This document shows, piece after piece, positions 10,533 through 22,199 of a stretch of 64,000 nucleotides of DNA. The DNA is from Orobanche coerulescens (taxonomy: Eukaryota > Streptophyta > Magnoliopsida > Lamiales > Orobanchaceae), in contig JAWKAU010000036.1 of NCBI GenBank assembly GCA_033398695.1, positions 434,001 through 498,000 of the forward strand. Direction: 5' to 3'. Below the pieces are notes generated by a model. That model was not told the origin of the DNA. It saw only the letters and a program-made list of their open reading frames with translations, and did no database searches. Position numbers and translations under genes: made by a program. Position 1 is the stretch's first letter. The number at the start of each line of letters is the position of its first letter.

Positions 10533-13515
10533 ATGGCTGGTCAATCTTCTTCCCCTGTTCTGAAGAAATCCGCTAACATCATTGATGGCCGGATCTTCTC
10601 CAAACTTGTCATCTTTGAGCGTATTCTCTCAAAAACCAACGACGCAGAACCCATGGAATATATCATTACTCGTCTTCAACAACAAGGCCTCTATCGCCTT
10701 GGAAGCAAGACTGCTGACAAATTCGACCCCCATCTGGTTGAGGAATTCTACCTCAACGCCGCCGTCCGTTTTCTGTCATTGGCCCAGGGAGGTCATGTTG
10801 CTGACATCACTGCAACAGTCCAGGGAGTGGAGATCTGTATCGATCGCGATCTGCTCCAGAGAATCTACAGGCTACCCGCTGATGGCCTGACCATGGATCA
10901 ACTTGAGACTTTCGGGTCTCAAGCGCTCATTACAAAATTTTATGGACTGTTTACAGGGTCCAAAGTTGTTGACATGGTGACAACTACTTGTCACAAGAAA
11001 AACTTTCTTCTTCCTTTTGTGTATCTTCATGACTTTTGCTCCAGGATTATTGAAAACCGAACCGGTGCGTTCGAGATGTGCACAAACTTAAGGTTCAGGA
11101 TGATGGTGGCTATTTTGACCTGTGAAAAGGTCAATTGGTGCCAAATAATCCTGAAACGCCTACAAGAGGAGGTGTGCAGCACGCCACCCAGAAGAAATCT
11201 TTCGGTTTAATGTTGAATTATATCCTGACGAAGTGCGGACTGACGCAAACCGCCGATGCGAAGAAGAATAGCTCGAGGATATACTTAGGAGGCGTCAAGC
11301 CTACTGCGTATAACCAGAGCACCTTGTCTTGCAACCACCCGAGTACCAGGCACATGCCAATTTCTGATGATCCAAGAGATGAATCCTTGAAGGCCCCAGA
11401 AGTGGAATCTTCAAAGAAGCGAAAGAGATCTCACAGCAAGAAACACTCTGCTGGTGAGAAGCCCAAGAAGAGACTCAGGAGGCTTTCGAAAATCAAATCT
11501 GCCAAGCACTCCAAGGAAGTCTCCCCCGTGGCTCAACCCACTGATGAAGAACCCCAGGGCCCAACCCCTGTGGAAGAGGTGTCTCCTACTGTGTCGACAG
11601 TAGATCCCGAGCCTTTGGCGGCTAGGACGGATATTGAGACATCTGCCAACGATCAAGACTTTAGCGAGTCGGCTGCCCATTCGGAGCCAAAAGCTACTTC
11701 TCCTCTGCGGGATCCCACACCCGTACAGGATCCATCTTCCTTCAGGGCACCATCCCCTGTAAGGAGTCCTTCTTCCGTACAGGATCCCATACCTGTACAG
11801 GAATCCCTCGATACAGCGTCTCCAGATGTTATTCGAAGTCCCTCCCCTGACTCGATCATTAATCAGACCCTTCTTTCGGTTCAAATTGAACACGCCTACG
11901 AAAGATTTTTGCAATGGAAAGGCTACAGGCTAGCTCCGTACGATACACTGTACAATTGGAGCGATTAGAGCCACGAAGAGAGATTCGTCTCAGAAGTGAC
12001 GGACTCAACATAAATTGAGGCCCTGCTTCGATGGGACAACCCCTCTTGCAAGGATCTAATTGAAAGCCATTTCTGCACAAATCTGACACTCGGAGGAAAG
12101 GAAAGAAAAAGTCAGAGGATTCTCCCACCAATCCAAAAGATGACGAAGATCATGACTCAGACGACGACGACGATGCTTTACAAGTAGGTCTGAGAATGAG
12201 TCGTGAAGAGGCTGAAGCTCGAGACGCCTCTCCACCCAGAGATGACGAAGGGCCTTCTACCCAGGCTAATCCCCCTTCGCCACAGCCAGAGAACATTCCC
12301 GACGAAGAGGAATCAGTCCCTCCAGTCGAGGAAGTACAAGAAATTCTAGAACAGGCACCTGAGCCTGCTGCGACCGAAGAAGCCATTCCTGAAAGACAAC
12401 AGGAGGATTCAGTCCCTCCTGTATCCATGTTTGCTGAAGAATCTTTGCAACAGGAAGCTTCTCAACCCCCTATCGCCGAACCACAGGAAGCTGCTCCCGC
12501 CCCTTCAACCGTGGAATCCGAGGACGGTATCGAACCTGAGGATGTCCAACTTACTTCACGCCCATCCGTGAATGTAAGAAGGTTGAACAGCTCTGCAGAC
12601 CTTGCCCATCCAGATTCTCCGATCTCTGCCGCACGAAAAGAGCGCCTCCGTGCTCTTGGCCTTCAAACTGTATTCATCCAGGATGCAGTAAATGCTCTAT
12701 CTTCCGTTGAAAAAGCATTGAATTGGATGCATACTTCTGCCGTCGAAGAAATGACCACTCTTCAACATGAAGTATCTCGTGTTGTCGACGCATTCATTCT
12801 TTTGCCAGAAGTTTTCAAACAAGCTTTGAAGATCATGGAAGATAAGCAGGAGCAACTGCTGAAGGAAGAAGCAACAAAAACGAGGATAGCTGAAGCCAAG
12901 ACCGCTTGTGCTATGATTGAAAACAGCTCTCAACTGCGTGCTCACGACAAATGCATTCAGTAAATGTCACAGACTCTTTCCTCCCTTGTAGAGAGAATGA
13001 CCAGCATCGAGACAAAACAGGACGCTGCTCTAGAAATCCTGCAAAGTGTTGATGAAGCCATAAAGGGGGAAGAGGCACGAGAAGCTGCTAGGAGAATTAG
13101 GCTGCAACAAGAAAGGGAATTTGAGGCTGCTCAAAGCAGTATCACTGCTGAGTTGAACAAGCTAGCACCTCCATCCCAAAGTTTTAAAATTTCAGGCTCC
13201 AGACCGGAATTTCATGATCCCAATGTCCCTTGGCAAACTCTTATTCAGAGACCTTCGGAAATTCGTCTGCCGACCAACCGCAACCCTACTGCCGACGAAG
13301 TGAAGCACTGGAGGAAGAACGAACTGATGAGATACTTTGTCAGACTCATAAGGGAATCCGCCATCTTCAAGAACTATAAAACGTTAGCGGAGGCCGCAGA
13401 TAAATTTACGAAGATGCTAGAAGACGGGAAACTCCCTCTCCAAATCGAAATGAAAATCCAAACACAGAAGAGGAGATCGGGTCACCCATCCAGAAGACTG
13501 GATACTTGCCTTTGA
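10533..13515 (+). pseudogene. S1 third ORF (SIRE 'env-like' position), coiled-coil protein, degraded
   Basis: This is the extra ORF between pol and the 3' LTR of SIRE-lineage copia elements. Its role is unknown; 'env-like' is a positional label. The start is ATG 10533 (MAGQSSSPVLKK, context CATCAATGG). The N-terminal ~210 residues form a globular-looking region; then comes a Lys/Arg-rich stretch (SSKKRKRSHSKK, near 11410), a Pro/Ser-rich region with repeated 'PSPVQDP'-type units (11700-11860), an acidic Pro/Glu region with repeated EESVPPV motifs (12196-12560), and a long helical/coiled-coil C-terminus (12640-13500). I see no signal peptide or membrane segment. Breaks: a frameshift near 11130, a stop at 11966-11968, a frame change before 12196, and a TAA at 12961-12963. 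Confidence 0.75.
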
Positions 13516-14120
13516 TTGATCCTATGATGGAAGAGCTATATACCAGGATCGAGGCAATGATTCTCTTTAGAACTGGTGTCATGGTACCGAGAATGAACCA
13601 GGGAAAAGGCCATGGAGGCATGCGGATTATAGATAAGGAGCTGAAATCTATGTATATTATTTTTGTTTTGTAATTTCTATTCGAAACAGCAAACTCTGTA
13701 CTCAATTCATTTTGAATATCAATAAAAACGTTTGTTTGTCTTGAAAGATTACAACTCGTAATCTACTGTGTTGATGTATGATTACTTAAATTGTTTGATA
13801 GCAATCTCAAGTTAGATAAACTTGATTGAAAAATAAGCTGTACGAACTAGTTTACGAACAGTTCATAATTTCAGTTGTAAGCTTAGAATACATTGTAAGA
13901 TTGTGCCTGCGCGCCAATCATAAGCTTAAGTTGTAATAATCCTTAAATCAGTATCGAACTTGCTGCGAGCAGTTCATTATTGTAGACTAAGTCACTAAGT
14001 CGACCTTTGACAAAAGACCAAGAAATCGCGAAGTCATCAAAGAAGATCGCTTCATGAAGAAGGTTTTGGCATCATCAAGAAGACTTGAAAAGTTAAGAAA
14101 GAAAGTCTTGGCAAATTGTC
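13516..14120 (+). other. S1 3' untranslated region, no gene seen
   Basis: The sequence is non-coding. Scattered remnants of the third-ORF frame continue to about 13670, and an AATAAA lies at about 13721. S2 has a homologous stretch at 60563-61120. I see nothing else in it. Confidence 0.6.
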
Positions 14121-14134
14121 AAAAAGGGGGAAAT
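14121..14134 (+). other. S1 polypurine tract
   Basis: AAAAAGGGGGAAAT abuts the TGTTGGG start of the 3' LTR. This is the primer for second-strand DNA synthesis. S2 has the same tract at 61121-61133. Confidence 0.9.
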
Positions 14135-15304
14135 TGTTGGGAAAACAAAGACCCTGTATCGAAACAGCCGGGATACCCGATCCCTGTATCGAATGATATT
14201 TGATAAAAAGGTTTTGACATATATGCCAATCCGAATACAGTAAAGGAAACTGTATCGAAGCTTTGAGGCTTTATCCTGTATCGAAGACCTGCCTCGAAAC
14301 AGCATATAGTGAAGCTATTCAGTACAGCAAGAAGTCTTTTAAAAAGACCAAGTATGGAAACTGTCTCGAATCTCAAATACAGTTATCTTCCATACAGCTC
14401 ACAACAGGACAAAGAAGGAACAGAAGTCAAGTCCCGTTGAATAAAGAAGTATTTAAATACTCAAGGATAAAGTATTTAAATACTGCCAGTCTTCAGATCT
14501 TCAGAATCCCGCGAAATCCGGATCGTGTCATAATCCCGTTGGAACGAGATCTCATTCAAACGGATACATCTCAACGAATACATTCTTCAAAAACTATATA
14601 TATCTTATGAAGGCATTGAAGATCAGTTACCCAGCAACCTAACACTCAAGCTATCAAAAGTTATCATCAGAGCAAACATATCTCCAAAGCTTACTGCAAT
14701 TAAGAACGAAAGAGATATACAGTGCTCATCATCCTGAACAACACTTCATCAGCTGAAAGCTCTTAAAGTCAAAGTTGTTGTTCACCATATGTTCTATACG
14801 TTGAACAAACTCAAGATCAGCCCTGTGTGGACTGAACAATCTGTGCTTCTCCGGAACTGTGTGTGAAGGAATTGCATTGAAGAAGACGAAGCTTGAGCGT
14901 GTGTGAAGAAGCAAGTCAAAGCATTAGCTCAAAACCAATCTGTGTGAACGGTTTAAGCTAAGATCTTTATATCAATTTGTGTGAACGATATATTGATTGT
15001 GTGTGTTGTTATAATTACGTAGTTGTGTACGTAGTAATTATAATAAACTTTTTACTCCTGTGTGGAGGACCAGTGGACGTAGAGGGGTTTACCTCGAACC
15101 ACTTTAATTACTTTGTTATTTACCTTCAGCTTTTACTGTTTTAAATTACTGTGATATATTAAGTATACACTATACACTTAGTTGTTGTATCCACAGCAAC
15201 CTACTGTATCCAAGACTTCCGCTACGCACTCAGATTTAGAATCCGTACAGTTTGTTGTTTTAAACTATTTTCCAAACTGTATCCAGTATACTTAGTGGCC
15301 AACA
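14135..15304 (+). repeat. S1 3' LTR
   Basis: This is 1170 bp from TGTTGGG to CCAACA, with a TATA-type box at 14595-14603. It differs from the 5' LTR by scattered substitutions (roughly 2% by eye) and one small indel cluster near 14895. ACGGA follows immediately. Confidence 0.93.
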
Positions 15305-15309
15305 ACGGA
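15305..15309. repeat. Target site duplication ACGGA, right of S1
   Basis: This is the second copy of the 5-bp duplication described at 2944-2948. Confidence 0.95.
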
Positions 15310-16469
15310 CTAGAGTAACAAAATCTCTTGAGGCCCGTGAGCTTTCCTGAGATCTACTGGCACTAGAACTCCTGCAGTATTTCTGAAGGTGTCCCTGCCG
15401 CCCACACAGAAAACAAGCAATAGCTAGCACAGTACAACGGGTGCTAACGTGCCCCGCTGAATCACAATTAAAGCAAACAACAGTCAAACTCGTCGCCTGA
15501 GAAGAAGATGCTTTCCCAGCACGAGGACGACTAGAAAACAACCTCCTAGATGTCGGAGCCCGATGTCCCTCTGAATGAACCGGCATCCTAGTCCTCTCAC
15601 CGGAAGAAACTGAAGGGTTCTTCCGAGCAAGCTCCTTGATCAAAAGCTCTACTCCAAGAGCCTTCTCGATGAATTCGCCAAGTGAGTTACAATTATGATT
15701 GAACAACTGCATCCTCAATTGTGGGTTCAGCCTCTTGCTAAAATACTTGATCTTATCCGCTTCAGTACGGATAACAGAAGAAGCAAACTGAAGAAGTCCT
15801 TGAAACTTCTCAGCGATAACAATAACACCCTCGTCCTCGGCCAGTTCGGGTTCAACACCTCTGACATCTTGGCTTCACGAAGTGGAGCCGGATAATACCT
15901 CTCTAACATGAGAGTCTTGAACTCACTCCAAACACAATCACGATCGGTGGGTTTCACAGAAAGCCACCAAGAATAAGCGCCTTTACTCAAATAGTAAGCC
16001 GCTACTGCCACCTTACTCTCTTCCGGACACTGAACCATGTCGAAGAGTTTATCAAAATGTTCAAGCCAATGAACAATATCAGCTGGTTCCGACGAACCCT
16101 TGAAAATAGGCGGCCTCTGACGAGAGATGTCGCCGATAATCTGACTCACTCTCCTGGACTGTCCATAAAACGACACCTGGAGTCCTTGCTGCTGTGTACC
16201 ACGAACCATCGAAGTCTGCATGGTTTCCATTATCTGCGTCATTTGAGTCATCTGGGTCATCATGCCTCTCATAAGCAAGAAAGGTCGATGTCAGTCTGAT
16301 CGACTCCTCGAGTATGACGTTCTGAAGGGGAACCGGTCGCATAAGTCACATCTCCGGAAGAATTCTGATCCATATCGGCATCCGTACGTGTATAAATATG
16401 AGGTTCTGGGTTTCGGCCTGCTCTGTAGCCTTTACCCCCTCTGCCACGTCCTCGGATTCCTCTTTTCAT
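15310..16469 (-). pseudogene. gag: G1 gag (Ty3/gypsy, two zinc knuckles), minus strand, frameshifted and split by S1
   Basis: The likely start is the ATG at 16469 (MKRGIRGRGRGG), followed by a Gly/Arg-rich N-terminus. The capsid-type retrotransposon gag domain follows: PPIFKGSSEPADIVHWLEHF, then YYLSKGAYSWW and FKTLMLERYYP (about 15900-16130). Two adjacent CCHC knuckles come next: CFNCDSAGHVSTRC and CFLCGRQGHLQKYC (15390-15480). Single-base frameshifts are inferred near 16290 and near 15860, where the homologous reading jumps frame. The gene is cut at 15310 by S1 and its tail lies at 2854-2948. No pol follows. The domain style matches the Tekay/Del-type chromovirus gag, but the clade is not certain. 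Confidence 0.85.
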
Positions 16470-16940
16470 ACTGAAACAATAACGCTCGATCATGAACAAA
16501 GCTCAAATATGCCTCAACGGCCAATCCACAATGCTAAGTCATTAGCCAAACACGAATATACATACTCAACAGATAAATAGTCACCTCAAACATGCTAATT
16601 ATAGCCAATACTGAGCCCACACGCTCCAAAACAAATAATCATGAATGAATCGTAACACAAATGTTACCTACAGATTTCAACAAAACATGTATAATTAATG
16701 GCATAATGAATGTATGAACATACAAGAGAATCGAGTCCTTACACAGGTCATACGAAGCTTCGAGGTCTTGCGATACTAGTCTTCACTGACGACGACTCGA
16801 TGAAAGAATGACTCATACAGTCGTCCAACTATCACGACTCACAAAACCCGACTGTCCAGATTGTCATAACCTGACAGCCCCACTACTACCGCCGTCGTAG
16901 AGCCACATAACACACAAGTCAGGGTATCTCACAACCCAAT
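16470..16940 (-). other. G1 5' leader, non-coding
   Basis: This is minus-strand untranslated sequence between the primer binding site and gag. It is A+T-rich and I see no gene. Confidence 0.6.
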
Positions 16941-16952
16941 TCTCTGATACCA
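16941..16952 (-). other. G1 primer binding site (initiator tRNA-Met)
   Basis: On the minus strand this reads TGGTATCAGAGA, five bases after the LTR terminus TGTTACA (LTR end at 16958). It fixes G1 orientation and identifies 16958-20759 as its 5' LTR. Confidence 0.88.
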
Positions 16953-17784
16953 TCTTCTGTAACACCCCCAAATCCCATTGGGTCATTACAGCGCCGTGGA
17001 CCCCACACCAGGAGATCCACCAGGCTAACACGACAAAAAATACAATTAACTGACCAAAAGGGGAATCACAATCCCTACACTGACATCCAACATAATATTC
17101 CGATATGGAATTTCAATGACAACAGTGGGCCTACATGGCCAAAATAAGATACAACCACATCCACGAGCCTTGCTCGGATAATACAAAATGACAAAGACTG
17201 AACAAAACTGGAGTACTCCAACTGTCTGACTGACATGAACACCAAAACATCTCGGACTAGTATCGCTCGAATGCCTCGTCGCCACCATCATGCCCCTGTG
17301 TCTCAACTCTCTCCTCGCAAACACCTAAAACATGAAAACATGTTCTGTCCCCACGGGATCAGTCATCCAGATAATGATTATCAAATACATGCACAATATG
17401 ATATGCATCCAAAGGCAGAATAAACAGTACAACAATGGTAGTACGAGATGCTCACAAGCCAAAGTAAGAATCGAGCATTCGTGGAATACTATGCCCACGG
17501 CATACGATCAATACCTGCTCAACATGTTAGAACACAAGTGCCCAACGGCGAATCATCAATACAGAACACAACAATACATCACCCGAAGGTAAACCAAGCC
17601 AAACACTGAAATAGATACGAATCACAATGCCCGAAGGCTCCAACAGGAATACTGATACATCACGATGGCCTGACAGCCGAACAGCCCAAAGCTGTTTATC
17701 ATCATAATACCCCGAATGTCACTCAGCCGAAGCTGTCAATCACCACAATGGCCCGAAGCCAAAACAGCCCAAAGCTGTATCAGT

Positions 17785-17964
17785 GAGGGCCGAAGCCACG
17801 GCACGAAGCCGTATCACAATGAGGGCCGAAGCCACGGCACGAAGCCGTATCACAATGAGGGCCGAAGCCACGGCACGAAGCCGTATCACAATGAGGGCCG
17901 AAGCCACGGCACGAAGCCGTATCACAATGAGGGCCGAAGCCACGGCATGAAGCCGTATCACAAT
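17785..17964. repeat. Five tandem copies of a 36-bp unit in the G1 LTR
   Basis: Five head-to-tail copies beginning GAGGGCCGAAGCCACGGCAC occur; the first four are identical and the fifth has one change (CATGAAGCC). Flanking sequence contains looser CCGAAGC / AGCTGT motifs (17640-17785), probably the source of the array. The open frame across it is only a consequence of the 36-bp period. Confidence 0.95.
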
Positions 17965-18165
17965 GAGGTCATCCAATGACCGTGACTTGCTGAATTGCAG
18001 GTGCTGGGAAACCAACCGTGAAGGTTCAAGCCCCAGACTTACCCATCGAGCACTAGCCGAGACTAGCCTCTAAAACCCAATTAATCACAACAGTAACGAT
18101 CCCAAGATTATCAAATTCACAAGAATAATAGCGTGCTGCCTGGAGTCGCCCAACACGACAACAAT

Positions 18166-18719
18166 AACTCATGGATGAGATCCGTCCATGGCGGTCCCAA
18201 TTCAAATACCTCGACTGCCTTGGAATGGCCAATCGATCACAACAACTCAATGGATGGAAACTATCCTTGACAGTCCCAATTCAATACATCGATTACCTTA
18301 GAACGATCAATCGATAACGATGACACAACGGATGGGAATTATCTTCGATAATATCAATTAAATACATCGATTATCTTAGAACGATCAATCGATAACGATG
18401 ACACAACGGATGGGAATTATCTTCGATAATCCCAATTAAATATATCGATTACCTTAGAAGATCAATCGATAACGATGACGCAACGGATGGGAATTATCTT
18501 CGATAATCCCAATTAAATACATCGATTACCTTAGAATGGTCAATCGATACACAATGATACAACGGATGGGAATTATCTTCGATAATCCCAATTAAATACA
18601 TCGATTACCTTAGAACGGTCAATCGATACACAATGATACAACGGATGGGAATTATCTTCGATAATCCCAATTAAATACATCGATTACCTCAGAACGGTCA
18701 ATCGATACACAATGATATG
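18166..18719. repeat. About seven tandem copies of a 79-bp unit in the G1 LTR
   Basis: Units begin AACGGATGGGAATTATCTTC, contain ATCGATTACC and end ATCGATACACAATGATAC. The last five are near-identical; the first two (from 18166 and about 18246) are diverged. The gradient from diverged to homogeneous suggests expansion from one side. Each unit carries two ATCGAT palindromes. Confidence 0.92.
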
Positions 18720-20152
18720 GTGGAGTGGATGTCCCGGCATTTTAAACTGACCACCGAAACAGAAAGAATAAACGAATATATCAAACGCCTTCAATCGGCC
18801 AATGCAACATCATAGCGACCGTTCCAATTCAATAATAATGATTCAATGATGCCTCAGAACGACATTAACGTCAACAATAATAATGGATACATCGATACCG
18901 CGAACCGGATGTCGACAACATCAGTATCAACAAGAATCTCAATGCCTTAAACCGGCTGTTAACGAATAACAATAACATCTAGCATAATTGCCGAAGGGTA
19001 TTGCATCAAACAATTCCCGAATATCAACAAATCACGGAGAGACTAAGTCTCGAAATGATACAATACATTCATACACATATATGATAACATTAATCTCATT
19101 GACCAGTACAAGTATAAAACTTGCCTCAAACCGAAGGCGAGAAAGTCCTTCCACGATCAACGTCCTGGCACGAAACGACGAACGGCGCCTCCCGATGATC
19201 ACAAACACTCGAACAACCTTGAATGAAAACGACTCATTCAAAAACACAAAATCAATAGAAAACAACGACAAGGACAAAGCCTGATTCAAACACGAATCGA
19301 TCACACCGCACGAACGAATATCATAGTTCTCAACTATGAATTCTAACATCCTCCAACACCTCGATGATCAATTAACATGATCATTACGTTCTTAACACTT
19401 GTGAAATCCATTTAACATGATTCACTTAAGAACAATCATCAAAACAATCATCTCAAAATGATAATATCACCAATATAATCAAATTGATCCTCCTACAATG
19501 ATAATATTATCAATATTATCATTATCACCCCCAAGAACATCATCAACTCAAAAATCATGATGTTTGAAACAAAAATCCTTCATCAATACATCATGAATTC
19601 GGATTAAACAACAAGATTCACTCAACCATTTACAAATTATGATAATCACCTCCTAAATCATCATAAATCCTTACTAAAATGGTTAAAATCTTTCAAGAAT
19701 ACCACCAACAACAATAATCATCTCAAGGCTATGTTAATCATATAACAATCTTAACATGATCCTTCCTAGACATGATTAAAAACCTACAAACAATCTAAAA
19801 CATCAAGAACATAATCCAACTCAAGTAATAATATCATGTTCTTCATCAAAAGTTTATCAAAACCATGAAGAATCATGATATACTCCATTAATCAAACAAT
19901 ACCCGAAGAAAACAACAACAAAAACATGAAAATTACTTGAAGAACAAGAGGTTGAGGGAACTTACCAAAGAAGAACAAGAAGAAGCCTCCAAACACCAAA
20001 GGAGCACCAACAAGCTTCCAACTTCAAGCTTCAATCCAAGCTAGGATGATCAAGATCGAGTTAGAAGGTGTTAAACATCAATAACAAGTCCAAACGGACG
20101 ATTCTAGGGAGAGAAATTGTGTTTTGTTCGTGAGGAAATGAAAGACGAAACC

Positions 20153-20555
20153 AAGATAAATAGACTGACCAATTCATTACGTACGTTATACATTATGGTT
20201 AACGTACGTAAGAGGCATTACATACGTTATGCTAAGACTTTAACGTACGTAATGTAAATCCAGAACTAACTGGACTAAAATACGAAGGCCTTAACGTACG
20301 TAAACAAAAACATATTACGTACGTTAACAAGACCTGCATTACGTACGTAGAGTTCACCTCTTAACGTACGTAAGGGTCCATTGAATGCAATAGTGAGATC
20401 CGATCGGAAGATGCTCGGGACCCACCGGCCGAAAGAGACTACGAGGAAGGTTCCTGCCACCTACCAAGCATTACGTACGTAACCTTACAGGCATAACGTA
20501 CGTAATAGCAACACGCTAGCGTACGTAATGCTGCATCCGTAGCGTACGCTAAGGC
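20153..20555 (-). promoter_or_regulatory. G1 5' LTR: array of 12 ACGTACGT palindromes plus TATA-like box
   Basis: This matches the array at 1500-1890, with the same twelve positions. CTATTTAT (20156-20163) follows the array on the minus strand. More sites are perfect here than in the 3' LTR; changes such as ACGTAC to ACATAC look like CpG decay. Confidence 0.65.
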
Positions 20556-20759
20556 TATGAACTTAGCCAAAAAATCCAAACTCTCCAACCAACATTCAAA
20601 TGACGAAACCAACCTGACGACAAGTATAATATTTTGATCCCGAAATATTCCAATACAATATACATTGTATCAGTCCAAAACAACAATACTTGTACAATTC
20701 CAAATGAATACGTATAACTCAGCAGTAACAATAAAAAAAAATTATCCCCGAATATTACA

Positions 20760-21157
20760 GGTGTAGCGCACGCTGTCGACCGGCCCAGCGTACGCTATCG
20801 GGTCTGGGCAGAGGGGTTCTGAGGTTCTGGACTCGGGTAGGATCGGCAGGTAGCACACGCAACTGTCGGTCGTGGTGCACGCTAACCGGTAGGGGTAGCG
20901 CACGCTGTCGGCTGACTAGCGTACATTACCTAGGCGAACTGTTTAGTCCAGAGGTTACTGGACAGGTCGGCTAGCGCGCGCTAGCGTCCGCGCAGCGCAC
21001 GCTAGCGGGGGTCGGGCGGGCTGGTCACGGTCGACAGGTTTGGTCGGCAGTGCTGGGTCGTGCGGGCCCTGGCCGAGGGTTCTGGGCCGATACTGGCCAA
21101 TAGCGCATGCTAGTCCGGGAAGGCTAGCGCACGCTAGTTCCGGCCCAGTATTTATAT
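20760..21157 (+). promoter_or_regulatory. G2 5' LTR: array of GCGCACGCTA-type palindromic sites and TATA-like box
   Basis: Repeated half or full palindromes of the form TAGCGCACGCTA or AGCGTACGCTA lie within 380 bp, ending just before TATTTATAT at 21149-21157. A CT-rich leader follows. The 3' LTR has the corresponding array at 26300-26757. Confidence 0.6.
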
Positions 21158-22199
21158 GACAGAACAGCCCCATTTTCACTCGTTTTTCATTTCCTTTCTT
21201 TTCTGTCCACAGCTGGAGTTTCGGAGGAGGCGAAGCCATGTTGTTGAACAACAAATCCATGAAGTTCTTGAGTTCATATCATTGATTGATCATCCTATAT
21301 CATCCTTTGATCCAGCGAATCAAGGTAATCTCTTCTTAGAACCCTAGTTTCTTGAATTTTGGGGTTTTTGTACGATTCGTTCCGAATTGTTGATTAATCC
21401 ATGATGGGTATGATTAATCTTAGTAGTATTCTTGTGTTTAATATCATTTAATCCATTGTTCTTTGTTGAATCAAAGTATATTTCTTGGTTTCCTTCGAAT
21501 CGACTTTTTGGGGGATTAGTTCTTAATCTCGTTTTCCATCTGTTTTTGATGGATCGATTGTTGTTAAATGATGTTATTAAACATATCCTATGGATTGTAT
21601 ATCCATATTTCGGCTTGGAATTCCGTTTTCGTGTTTTGACGGGACGAATCGTGTTCTTGTCCGTTTTGGGGGAAACACTTGAACTTTCGTCATTTGTTCT
21701 TTGAATTCAACGGGTTTAAGTCATGCACTGGAATTCATTTCATTGTTGTTATTGTCCTTCGTAGTTTATTATCGCGAGTTGGCGCTCGGTGGAGTCGGCA
21801 GGTTCGTAGTCGGTTCGTGCCAACCTACTTCGGTTGATTCTCCGCGTTGTTCTTATTCGAGGCAAGTACATTGTCCATATATTTCTTGTTTCATGGATAT
21901 GATGATTGGTGATCGTCTTGGTATGTTTGTTTGTTTGTTTAAAATAAGTTTTCAAAAGATTCGGCTAGCCTCGTTAAAGGCTCACTTTCAAAACGCATGT
22001 GTTTTGTAAATTGTGTGGGATTGTAAGTGACTACGTGAATCCTTTGGATATGTTTGGTGTTGATGTTGCGCTTTATAATGGGTGTGTACGTATATTGCTT
22101 CTTTCCATTGTGTTATGGTTTGACGTGGTGTTTTGATAAGTGTTTGATGCCTCTGGGTGAATTGTTTGGATATCTTTGGTGTGATATGTTATTTGTGCA

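Larger units (their letters stand above)
2949..15304 (+). mobile_element. S1: full-length SIRE-type Ty1/copia retrotransposon, 12.36 kb
   Basis: Order is 5' LTR (2949-4120), primer binding site, gag, pol (protease, integrase, reverse transcriptase, RNase H), a 0.78-kb spacer, a third ORF, polypurine tract, and 3' LTR (14135-15304), bracketed by ACGGA duplications. Integrase before reverse transcriptase is the copia order. A long third ORF after RNase H is characteristic of the SIRE/Maximus lineage. The LTRs (1172 and 1170 bp) differ at roughly 25-30 places by eye. All three genes carry stops or frameshifts, so the copy is not autonomous. It sits inside the minus-strand G1 gag. Confidence 0.93.
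16958..20759 (-). repeat. G1 5' LTR, 3.8 kb (minus strand)
   Basis: The LTR runs on the minus strand from TGTAATATTCGGGG at 20759 to GGGGGTGTTACA at 16958. It is non-coding. It contains a palindrome array and TATA-like box (20153-20555), a 79-bp tandem array (18166-18719) and a 36-bp tandem array (17785-17964). The right end abuts a truncated G2 LTR exactly, so G1 inserted into G2. The first 1.55 kb is repeated at 554-2105. Confidence 0.9.

Noticed and set aside
10533..13515. A true envelope gene in S1
   Set aside because: No signal peptide, transmembrane helix or fusion-type segment is visible; 'env-like' is used for position only.
17716..17979. Open frame with a repeated GRSHGTKPYHNE peptide
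   Set aside because: It is produced by the 36-bp tandem repeat (a multiple of three) in non-coding LTR sequence; the opposite strand is equally open.
17785..18719. Possible CRISPR-like array (regular repeats)
   Set aside because: The units are contiguous tandem repeats with no unique spacers, in a plant LTR.
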